NCBI RefSeq assembly: GCF_007830115.1
Contig: NZ_VLKP01000009.1
Location: forward strand, 1-42,261
Length of the DNA: 42,261 nucleotides
Direction of reading: 5' to 3'
Source of the DNA: Aerolutibacter ruishenii
Lineage (GTDB): Bacteria; Pseudomonadota; Gammaproteobacteria; Xanthomonadales; Xanthomonadaceae
The notes beneath the pieces were generated by a model, which worked only from the letters and a program-made list of their open reading frames with translations, searched no databases and was not told the DNA's origin. Both the position numbers and the translations under genes were made by a program. The number at the start of each line of letters is the position of its first letter. The stretch's first letter is position 1. This document shows, piece by piece, positions 1 to 7,591 of the stretch.

Positions 1-300
1 CCCCTTGGCAAAGTACGCGGCGGCTTTTTTTAGGATGTCGCGCTCCTCGGTCACACGCCGCAGCTCGGCCTTGAGCCGGCGGATCTCGGCCGAGTCGCTC
101 GGCGCTGCTGAAGCGCCCGATGCCGGCGCCATTTTCCTCGCCACCTGCACCCAGCCATACAGGGTGTGCTTGGGGATCCCGATCCGGGCGGCGACGTCCA
201 CCACCGTGAAGCCGCGCTCGATCACCTGCTTCACCGCCTCGGCCCGGAACTCATCCGTGTACTGCTTGCTGTTGCCCATAAACACCTCGGTCATTGCCAT
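1..300 (-). CDS. IS3-family transposase OrfA (partial, 3' end off the window)
   Basis: One hundred residues are visible. The start (MAMTEVFMGNSKQYTDEF) leads into a helix-turn-helix around residues 28-52 (VVDVAARIGIPKHTLYGWV), then a leucine-zipper-like stretch ending EERDILKKAAAYFAKG, the standard IS3 OrfA C-terminus. OrfA binds the element's ends and is made fused to the OrfB integrase by a -1 frameshift. An A7G run (T7 at 25-31 on the plus strand) lies in the LKKA codons, exactly where the slippery site is found in this family. The start could also be the ATG at codon 3 or codon 8. Other members would identify the subgroup; I cannot name it. Confidence 0.88.
   Translation of the reverse strand, partial: MAMTEVFMGNSKQYTDEFRAEAVKQVIERGFTVVDVAARIGIPKHTLYGWVQVARKMAPASGASAAPSDSAEIRRLKAELRRVTEERDILKKAAAYFAKG
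25..31 (-). promoter_or_regulatory. Probable programmed -1 frameshift site of the IS (A7G)
   Basis: Seven consecutive A residues followed by G on the minus strand, in the zero frame CTA AAA AAA GCC. This is the usual place and type of slippery sequence by which IS3 elements make OrfAB. The downstream stimulator lies outside the window. Confidence 0.6.
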
Positions 301-303
301 GAA

Positions 304-555
304 TTATGGCGTCCGGATGTCTACGAAAGGCTGGTCGGTCCACAGCTCGCTGGCCTCGGTGGTGGACTTGGCGTCCAGCCCGGCAAAGACCGGCACGTAA
401 TCCGGCTTTTGTGTCCAGAAGAACAGCCACAGGCCCAGCGCGATCGCGGCTGCGGTCACGGCCAGCACCCCCAGTTGGCGGACGATGGGGATGTCCTGCA
501 GGCGGCCCAGGTTCTTCAGGCGGTCCTGGGCGGTGTTGGCGGGCACGACGCTCAT
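304..555 (-). pseudogene. fliF: fliF, flagellar MS-ring protein, truncated by IS insertion
   Basis: The first 70 codons (345-555) are FliF: a short cytoplasmic tail (AQDRLKNLGRLQDIPIVRQL), one transmembrane helix at residues 27-47 (LGVLAVTAAAIALGLWLFF), then the start of the periplasmic ring-building motif (YVPVFAGLDAKSTTEASEL). The reading frame then enters the IS, adds about 13 foreign residues (WTDQPFVDIRTP) and stops at 304-306. FliF is normally about 550 residues and forms the MS ring on which the motor and export gate assemble, so this product should be inactive. It lies 62 nt after fliE and would have been in the fliE operon. Whether the rest of fliF continues beyond the IS cannot be seen. 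Confidence 0.9.
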
Positions 556-556
556 C

Positions 557-592
557 GGGCGGGTCTCGGGGCGGGTCTCGGGGCGGGGCGGT
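557..592. repeat. GC-rich tandem repeat between fliE and fliF
   Basis: The unit GGGCGGGTCTCG occurs twice and continues as GGGCGGGGC, between the fliE stop and fliF start. Non-coding. Confidence 0.6.
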
Positions 593-617
593 CAGTGGGA
601 CGGTGGTTGGACAGGAC

Positions 618-971
618 TCAGACCGGCATGTTCATGACGTCCTGGTACGCTTGGACCAGCCGGTTGCGGACTTCGACCGTGGCGCGGAAGGCCACCTGCG
701 ACTGCTGCATCGCCACCATCACCCGGGCCAGGTCGGCGCGCGGATCGCCCAGTTCGAAGGCCTGGGCCAGCGCCCCGGCGTCGTTCTGCGCCTTGCTGAC
801 GCCGTCCATCGCCCGGTTGAGGGTCTGGGTGAAGCCCGCGCCTTCCCCGGGCTTGGCGCCCGCCGGCCCCGGCGCGATGGCGCCCGACGGCGGCGCATCG
901 GCCAGCACGCTGCGGCTGCGCATCTCGTGGGCGCGGATCTGCGAAAGGATTGAGGAAATCGCGTCGCTCAT
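618..971 (-). CDS. fliE: Flagellar hook-basal body protein FliE
   Basis: 117 residues, the usual size. The C-terminal half carries the FliE signature: FTQTLNRAMDGVSKAQNDA, then DLARVMVAMQQSQVAFRATV and the terminal VRNRLVQAYQDVMNMPV. FliE is the small rod/MS-ring junction protein, secreted by the flagellar export apparatus. The alanine/proline-rich stretch at residues 24-46 is longer than in enteric FliE. It has its own sigma-54 promoter at 1006-1025 and an AGGAGA ribosome site about 10 nt before the ATG. It precedes the broken fliF. Confidence 0.93.
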   Translation of the reverse strand: MSDAISSILSQIRAHEMRSRSVLADAPPSGAIAPGPAGAKPGEGAGFTQTLNRAMDGVSKAQNDAGALAQAFELGDPRADLARVMVAMQQSQVAFRATVEVRNRLVQAYQDVMNMPV

Positions 972-988
972 GGTCGGGCGGTGGTTCT

Positions 989-1014
989 CCTTGCTTGACG
1001 GTGATCAAGCAAGG
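989..1014. repeat. Perfect 10-bp inverted repeat overlapping the fliE -12 element
   Basis: CCTTGCTTGA (989-998) and TCAAGCAAGG (1005-1014) are exact reverse complements separated by six bases. On the minus strand the first arm contains the promoter's TTGC and the predicted start site lies in the second arm. It sits 19 nt after the fleQ stop, so it can also act as the hairpin ending the fleQ transcript, although no U-run follows. Confidence 0.75.
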
Positions 1015-1025
1015 CCCGTGCCAGA
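1006..1025 (-). promoter_or_regulatory. Sigma-54 promoter of fliE
   Basis: Minus strand reads TGGCACG-N4-TTGCTTG, with the invariant GG and GC separated by 10 bases, a full match to the -24/-12 consensus. Transcription would start near 998, about 27 nt before the fliE ATG. The -12 half lies in one arm of an inverted repeat (989-1014). Confidence 0.85.
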
Positions 1026-1032
1026 GGGGGTG

Positions 1033-2774
<1,742 letters not shown>

Positions 2775-2778
<4 letters not shown>

Positions 2779-3185
2779 TCCGCCGGTGCGTCCCCTGCCA
2801 CCGCGTCGGCAAGGCGTCGGTCACGCAGTTGTTCCAGCAACGGAATCGCGTCGTGCAGGTAGGTCAGCTTGCTGATGAAGGCATCGGCGCCCGCGCGTGC
2901 GGCATGCTCGCGGTGCTCCGGATCGTCGAAATGGCTGGCGATGACCACGTAGGGCGCGCCATCCTCGGCCTTGATCAGCCGCGTGGCCTGCAGGCCGCCC
3001 ATCTCGGGCATGGCCAGGTCCATCAGCACGACATCGGGGCGCAAGGCATCGCAGCGCACGATCGCCTCGATGCCGTTGGCCGCGGTACCCACCACCCTGA
3101 GCCAGTCCAGGTGGCGCAGCTGGCGCAGCGTCGCATTGATGAAGGCTTCGTGGTCGTCCACCAGCAACAATGTCAATGGAGGCAT
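2775..3185 (-). CDS. Single-domain response regulator (receiver only)
   Basis: 136 residues forming one CheY-like domain: acidic pocket VDDHE (residues 9-13), phosphorylation Asp in RPDVVLMDLAMPEMGG, switch Ser in VVIASHF and conserved Lys in AFISKLTYL. No output domain; a short Ala-rich tail follows. It is wedged between rpoN2 (1-nt TGATG overlap upstream) and fleQ (4-nt ATGA overlap downstream), so the three genes are translationally coupled. The position suggests it tunes the FleQ/RpoN2 switch, but partner kinase and target are not shown by the sequence. Confidence 0.85.
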
Positions 3186-4606
3186 CAGCGGCTCGCTTCG
3201 GCAGGGGCGCCGCCGGAGGGCGCGCGCATCCGCGACCGGGCAGGACCGATCGCCAGCTGGTCACGATACTTGGCCACGGTCCTCCGCGCGACCCGTACCC
3301 CGTTGCGGGCCAGCAGCACGGCGATGGTTTCGTCGGCCAGCGGGGCGTCCGGCGGCTCGCTCTCGATCAGCCGCTTGACCATCGCCCGGACGGCATTGCC
3401 CGACACTTCCGCGCCTTCCAGGCGCACGGCGAAGAACTGTTTCAGCTCCAGCACGCCGCGCGGGGTCTGGATGTACTTGCCGCTGGTGACGCGGGAAACG
3501 GTGGACTCGTGCATCCCGATCTCCTCGGCCACCTCGTTGAGGGTCAGGGGGGCCAGGGCTTCCGCTCCGCGCTCCAGGAACCCGCGCTGGCGCCTCACCA
3601 GCACGTGGCCGGTGCGCAGCAGGGTGTCGTTGCGCATGCCGATGCCGCGCAGCAGCCAGCGGGCTTCGTCCAGCAGGCCGCGCAGCGCCGAGGTGTCGCC
3701 CGGGGCGCTCGCAAGTGCCCGCTCGCAATGGGCGGCGATGCGCACCCGCGGCAGCGCGCGGTCGTTCAGGGCGACGCGCCATTCGCTGCCGACGAAGGTG
3801 GCCACCAGGTCGGGAATGATGTGCTCGGCGGCGGGCGTCGCGGCATCGTCGACCGGCGTCGGGCGCAAGGCCCGGATCTCGGCGATGGCGGCCGCGACCC
3901 GCGCCGGGTCTTCGCCCAGGCGCGCGGCCAGTGCAGTCACGTTCCCGCTGGCCAGCGCGTCAAGCGCCTCGGCGACGATCCGTCGCGCCAGCAGCACGGG
4001 CGGGGTGTCGGGGCGCCGCGCCAACTGCGCCAGCAGGCATTCGGCGGCGGTTTCCGCGCACATGCCGGGCCATTCGCCGTGCAGCAGCCGTTGCCGGATC
4101 ACTTCCAGCTCGCCCGCGTCCACGCCCAGCGCCTGGGCGCCTTCGGCCAACAGCGCCTGGCGTGGCTCTTCCAGCAGGCCCAGGTCGCTGCAGCGGTCCA
4201 GCCACCAGGCTGCCAGCCGCAGGTCGGCGGGCGCCCAGTGCAATGCCAACCGTTCCAGCAGGCGCATCCGCGGATCGGTCGATTCGCCCGCCGCGATGCG
4301 TGCCGTGGCGTCCAGCTCACCGTCGGGCGTGCCGCTGCCGGACCCCGACAGGAACGCCGGCTCCGGCAACTCGTCCCAGGCGCCGGCATCGAGCGCGCTG
4401 TCCGCAGCAGTGGCGTCGTGGGCGTCGGTATCGGTCTCGCCGACGTCCTCGCCCTCGTCGCGCTCCAGCATCGGGTTCTGCTCCAGCGCCTGCAGCAACT
4501 CCAGTTCCAACTGCTGGGCAGTCAGTTGCAACAGCCGGATCGACTGCAGCAGTTGTGGGGTCAGGTTGAGGGTCTGACCCAGTTGCGGGCGGAGCGTGGT
4601 TTTCAC
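3185..4606 (-). CDS. rpoN: RNA polymerase sigma-54 factor (RpoN2 copy)
   Basis: 473 residues. Region I is the glutamine/leucine-rich N-terminus (TPQLLQSIRLLQLTAQQLEL) that receives the activator signal. An acidic region II follows (residues 48-80). Region III has the core-binding part, a helix-turn-helix (LNEVAEEIGMHESTVSRVTS) and the RpoN box ARRTVAKYR near residue 450, which reads the -24 element. Xanthomonads typically carry two rpoN genes, one in the flagellar cluster, and this would be that copy; the other is not in the window. It is the first gene of the rpoN2-receiver-fleQ set. The target promoters of fliE, flgB and flgA lie nearby. Confidence 0.95.
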   Translation of the reverse strand: MKTTLRPQLGQTLNLTPQLLQSIRLLQLTAQQLELELLQALEQNPMLERDEGEDVGETDTDAHDATAADSALDAGAWDELPEPAFLSGSGSGTPDGELDATARIAAGESTDPRMRLLERLALHWAPADLRLAAWWLDRCSDLGLLEEPRQALLAEGAQALGVDAGELEVIRQRLLHGEWPGMCAETAAECLLAQLARRPDTPPVLLARRIVAEALDALASGNVTALAARLGEDPARVAAAIAEIRALRPTPVDDAATPAAEHIIPDLVATFVGSEWRVALNDRALPRVRIAAHCERALASAPGDTSALRGLLDEARWLLRGIGMRNDTLLRTGHVLVRRQRGFLERGAEALAPLTLNEVAEEIGMHESTVSRVTSGKYIQTPRGVLELKQFFAVRLEGAEVSGNAVRAMVKRLIESEPPDAPLADETIAVLLARNGVRVARRTVAKYRDQLAIGPARSRMRAPSGGAPAEASR

Positions 4607-4707
4607 GACGAACAGGCACGGACCTTGCTAGTCAATGGTGCCAGTGTGGCGAAAAGTGGCCACGGCGCAACCCCGCCGCGGACCAAAGTCGCCGGTCGTG
4701 CAGTGAA
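4607..4707 (-). other. Intergenic region before rpoN
   Basis: 101 nt. A weak sigma-70-like pair (TTGCGC, 16-nt spacer, CACACT) and a small GTGGC/GCCAC hairpin can be drawn. A TGGCAC motif is present but no GC lies 10 bases from its GG, so it is not a sigma-54 promoter. Confidence 0.3.
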
Positions 4708-5271
4708 TCAGGGCTTGCGTCGCAGTTCGGCGATGGCGCGACGGTGCACGCGGAACACATGGCGCTCCAGCGCAGTCTGCAGCGACTCGGGCAGCGGGGC
4801 GAACCGCAGCCACAGCCGCCATGCGCCGGCGTAGGGTTCAGCGGCGACCACGGTAACGGGCAGGCGCATCGGTTGGGGCAGCCAGTCCGCGGGCTGCAGG
4901 CACAGCAGGCCCGGCGTGCCGGGCGTGGCTTCGTGTTGGCCATCCAGGCACGCGCCGGTCGCCGACCACCACAGCAGGCGCAGCGGGTCCTGCCGTTCGC
5001 GTACCGCGTTGAGCCCGGCAATCAGTGCCATCAGCAGGTCAAGCTTGGCCTCGACCCGCTGCAGCGCGTGGGCTTTCTCGCTGGGTTCGTCGTTGTCGTC
5101 GCCGCGGTGGTCTTCAACCACCGCCAAGGCGCGCAGCAGGCCTTCGGCAGCACCCAGGGCCGCCCGCATGACGGCCGGGTCGGGCGCGCCGGGGATGAAC
5201 GCCGCAGGCCGCAGCTCCTCGCACACCAAGGCGTCGTCAAACAGCCTGGCGTGGGGGCTGTCGGGGATCAT
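4708..5271 (-). CDS. PilZ-domain-like protein of the flagellar cluster (atypical)
   Basis: 187 residues from the ATG at 5271 (MIPDSPHARLFDDAL). That start overlaps the stop of the upstream fliT-like gene by 4 nt; a longer in-frame extension is ignored because it overlaps that gene entirely. A helical segment at residues 33-96, rich in Ala/Leu heptads, precedes a small beta-rich domain (LRLLWWSATGACL to AWRLWLRFAPLPE). Place and layout match the atypical PilZ proteins found between fliT and rpoN2 in Xanthomonas. The c-di-GMP motifs RxxxR and (D/N)xSxxG are not visible, so it may not bind c-di-GMP itself. The PilZ assignment rests partly on position. Confidence 0.65.
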   Translation of the reverse strand: MIPDSPHARLFDDALVCEELRPAAFIPGAPDPAVMRAALGAAEGLLRALAVVEDHRGDDNDEPSEKAHALQRVEAKLDLLMALIAGLNAVRERQDPLRLLWWSATGACLDGQHEATPGTPGLLCLQPADWLPQPMRLPVTVVAAEPYAGAWRLWLRFAPLPESLQTALERHVFRVHRRAIAELRRKP

Positions 5272-5552
5272 CCCAGAGCGCCGCGCAGGTAGGCGTTCAT
5301 GCCGCGGCGCTGCTGGGCCATCTCGCGCAGCCGCTGGCCGGTCTGGTCGCGGGCGACCTGCAGCTCGGCCAGCAATTCCAGTTGCTCCACCAGCAGCGAC
5401 TGCCACTGCGACAGGTCTTCGGCGGTCAGCGTGGCGCTTTCGAGCGTGCGCTGTACCGCGGCGTCGTGCGTGGCAAGCAGGTTGGACGATGCCTCCCAAT
5501 CCCCCTCGGACATCGCGCGGCGCACGGCTTCAACGGGCAGCTTGGGGATCAT
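5268..5552 (-). CDS. fliT: FliT-like flagellar chaperone
   Basis: 94 residues from the ATG at 5552 (MIPKLPVEAVRRAMSEGDWE). The ATG overlaps the fliS stop as ATGA, and the stop overlaps the next start in the same way. The protein is all-helical and polar, with a leucine-rich central helix (LSQWQSLLVEQLELLAELQV) and an arginine/glutamine-rich C-terminus. Size, helical pattern and position after fliS fit FliT, the export chaperone of the cap protein FliD. Sequence conservation in this family is low, so the call leans on context. Confidence 0.65.
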   Translation of the reverse strand: MIPKLPVEAVRRAMSEGDWEASSNLLATHDAAVQRTLESATLTAEDLSQWQSLLVEQLELLAELQVARDQTGQRLREMAQQRRGMNAYLRGALG

Positions 5553-5953
5553 GGCATGGCATCCGGCGTGATCGCGTTCCATGCGCTTTCGATGTCGGCC
5601 AGCAGGCCGTCGATCTCCGCAAGCGGCGCGGCATCATTGTTGACGTTGGCATCCACCAGGCGGCGTTGCGCGTAGTCATACAGCGCCGCGAGCCCGTCGG
5701 CGATGTCGCCACCGGCCTCCAGGTTCAGCGAGCCGTCCAGCCCGCCAATGATGGTGGACGCTTCGTTGATGGCCTTGGCCTTGCGCGGCAGGTCGCCGCG
5801 TTCCAGACACGCGATGGCCAGTTGCGCACGCTCGCGCGCGCCGGCCAGCATCAGCGAAACAAGCTGGTGGGGACTGGCGTCGAGCACGGCGCTGCTGACG
5901 GCAGTCTGTCGGTACTGGTTGGCGTAGCCGCGTGGTGACATGGCAAGGCTCAT
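5549..5953 (-). CDS. fliS: Flagellin export chaperone FliS
   Basis: 134 residues with the FliS features: an N-terminal tyrosine motif (GYANQYRQTAV), the helix SPHQLVSLMLAGARERAQLA, then the AINEASTIIGGLDGSLNLEAGGDIADGLAALYDY block with the typical LYDYAQRRLVDAN continuation. FliS caps the C-terminal helices of flagellin in the cytoplasm to prevent early polymerisation. It starts 8 nt after the fliD stop and overlaps fliT by 4 nt, so it belongs to the fliD-fliS-fliT-PilZ operon under the FliA promoter at 7354-7380. Confidence 0.93.
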   Translation of the reverse strand: MSLAMSPRGYANQYRQTAVSSAVLDASPHQLVSLMLAGARERAQLAIACLERGDLPRKAKAINEASTIIGGLDGSLNLEAGGDIADGLAALYDYAQRRLVDANVNNDAAPLAEIDGLLADIESAWNAITPDAMP

Positions 5954-5961
5954 GGAAGAAG

Positions 5962-7302
5962 TCAGGAGGATTTCTGGAACTGGCTGATCTGCTGCGCGAG
6001 GTAGCTGGACGTGCTCTGCATCTGGCTCATCATCGTGTCGAGCGCGGTGAACTGGCGGCGGTACATCGCCGCGATGCCCTCGATGCGCTGGTCGAAATCC
6101 GCCCGCTGCTTGGTCAGGTCTTTCAGCCGCTTGTCCAGCGATTCGCTGCGCGACTGCAGCATCCCGTCCACGCCCACGTACGACGCCAGCGAATCACGCA
6201 GCCGCCCGCCCAGGCCGGACTCGTTGCCGGCCAGGCGCTTCACGGCCTCCGGATCGGCCAGCAGGGCTGCGTCGAACTTGCTGCCGTCCAGCGACAGCGA
6301 GCCGTCCACGCCGGTCTTCAGGCCTAGTGCACTCAGCTCGCCGTAATAGGTACTGACGGCACCGCGCAGCGACTGCATGATGGCGCGCGGTGCCGCGTCG
6401 CCGCTCAGCGGGCCGGCGGCCTTGCCCTCGCCGCCGGATGCACTCTGCGTGCGCAGCGCGCTCAGTGCGGCGTTGTAGGCGCTCACGAAGCCCAGTACGG
6501 CGGCCTTGAGCGTGCTGGGGTCGGACGTGACCTCCAGGCTGAAGGTTTCGCCCGGCTTCGCCTTGGTCAGGTCCAGGGTGACCCCGTCGATGAGGTCGGT
6601 GATGTTGTTGCCCGAAACGGTGCGGGTGATGCCGTCCACGATCACCTGCGCGTCCTGCGCCGGCGTCACCTCGGTCATGCCCGGTCCGCCGGTGGCGAGC
6701 GCCGAGAGCTTGCCGTCGCCGCCGCTGGCGGTGACGGTCAGCGCCCCCGCACTACCCACCTTGGCCGAGCCCAACACCAGCACCTGGCCGGCATTGCCAT
6801 TCACCAGCGTGGCGGTGATGCCCTTGCCGGCAGCCTGCGTGTTGATCGCATCGCGGATGTCGGCCAGCGTGCCCTTGCCCTCGCCGATGGCCACGTCGAA
6901 GGCCTCGCCGCTGCCCACCTTCAAGGTCAGCGTGCCGTGGCCCACCTGCGCATCCTTGGCATGCGCCGTGGACTGCAGCTTGTGCGCCGTGGCCAACCGC
7001 TCCACGCTGATGGCGTACTTGCCCAGCGCCGCGCTGGGCGAGGCGCTGGCGGTAAAGCCTGCATCGGCGCCCACCGTGGTCTTGCGGCCGGGCAGGGCGC
7101 CGTTGCCTTCGAATTTCTTCAGCGTGCTTTCAAGGCCCGACAAGGCCGACTTGATGGCACCGAAGGCCGACACCTGCGCCTTGGTCGACGACTCGATCCG
7201 GCCAAGCCGTGCATCGCCGGGCGCACGTTCCGCGGCCACGAGCTGCGAGACCAGACCGTTGACGTCCAGACCTGAGCCGATGCCTGCGCTGGAAATGGCC
7301 AT
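5962..7302 (-). CDS. fliD: Flagellar filament cap protein FliD (HAP2)
   Basis: 446 residues. The N-terminus has the FliD signature SSAGIGSGLDVNGLVSQLVA, and the C-terminus is a long coiled coil (RSESLDKRLKDLTKQRADFD to the end) as expected for the cap's leg domain. FliD forms the pentameric cap that folds flagellin at the filament tip. The start is supported by a GGAG ribosome site 5 nt upstream (GGAGACAGCATG). A sigma-28 promoter lies about 50 nt before the start. The length is normal. Confidence 0.95.
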   Translation of the reverse strand: MAISSAGIGSGLDVNGLVSQLVAAERAPGDARLGRIESSTKAQVSAFGAIKSALSGLESTLKKFEGNGALPGRKTTVGADAGFTASASPSAALGKYAISVERLATAHKLQSTAHAKDAQVGHGTLTLKVGSGEAFDVAIGEGKGTLADIRDAINTQAAGKGITATLVNGNAGQVLVLGSAKVGSAGALTVTASGGDGKLSALATGGPGMTEVTPAQDAQVIVDGITRTVSGNNITDLIDGVTLDLTKAKPGETFSLEVTSDPSTLKAAVLGFVSAYNAALSALRTQSASGGEGKAAGPLSGDAAPRAIMQSLRGAVSTYYGELSALGLKTGVDGSLSLDGSKFDAALLADPEAVKRLAGNESGLGGRLRDSLASYVGVDGMLQSRSESLDKRLKDLTKQRADFDQRIEGIAAMYRRQFTALDTMMSQMQSTSSYLAQQISQFQKSS

Positions 7303-7353
7303 GCTGTCTCCTCGGCGGCGTCCGCGACGGCGGCGCCATGGGGTATGGGGAAA

Positions 7354-7380
7354 TTAACGGCGCGGTTGGCCCATGCTTGA
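7354..7380 (-). promoter_or_regulatory. Sigma-28 (FliA) promoter of fliD
   Basis: Minus strand reads TCAAGCAT-N11-GCCGTTAA against the consensus TAAAGTTT-N11-GCCGATAA; the -10 half is nearly perfect. The predicted start is about 45 nt before the fliD ATG. Confidence 0.7.
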
Positions 7381-7521
7381 GCGTACCGTGTCGCGTGGTG
7401 GCGCCTGGCCTCTGACCGGGGCGGGTAGGTCGGGCGCCGGATACGACGACGCCCCGGCGCCGGGCGTCGGGGCGAAGCGGTCCTCGCTGGGCGAGGCATT
7501 GACGGACGCGATGCTCGACAT
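7354..7521 (-). CDS. Possible 55-residue small ORF between fliC and fliD (doubtful)
   Basis: ATG at 7521 (MSSIASVNASPSEDRFAP), Pro/Ala/Ser-rich, ending SSMGQPRR. It occupies the position where flaG often lies, and the first residues vaguely resemble a FlaG N-terminus, but the conserved FlaG C-terminal half is absent. Its stop codon falls inside the fliD promoter, it has no convincing ribosome site, and it follows the fliC terminator. It could be a flaG remnant or chance. Confidence 0.2.
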   Translation of the reverse strand: MSSIASVNASPSEDRFAPTPGAGASSYPAPDLPAPVRGQAPPRDTVRSSMGQPRR

Positions 7522-7546
7522 GGCGACTCATCTTTGCAAACCGTGC

Positions 7547-7572
7547 GGGGAGGCCGGCGAACCGGCCTCCCC
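7547..7572 (-). terminator. Terminator of fliC
   Basis: Perfect 11-bp GC-rich stem (GGGGAGGCCGG / CCGGCCTCCCC) with a TTCG tetraloop on the minus strand, 19 nt after the fliC stop. The U-rich tail is weak. A UUCG loop on a strong stem is typical of terminators after highly expressed genes. Confidence 0.8.
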
Positions 7573-7591
7573 GACGGGTACCACCGGGAAA

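Larger units (their letters stand above)
1..344 (-). mobile_element. IS3-family insertion sequence, left end (partial)
   Basis: The inner part encodes an IS3-type OrfA. The outer end, about position 344, begins TGTGGACCGACC on the minus strand, which fits the TG...CA ends of IS3 elements. fliF coding sequence is intact up to this point and then runs into the element. The rest of the element (orfB and the other end) lies left of position 1, so target duplication and exact subgroup cannot be read. The boundary is accurate to a few bases only. Confidence 0.8.

Noticed and set aside
4610-4680. TGGCAC motif upstream of rpoN as a sigma-54 promoter
   Set aside because: No GC at the required 10-base distance from GG; spacing is 12.
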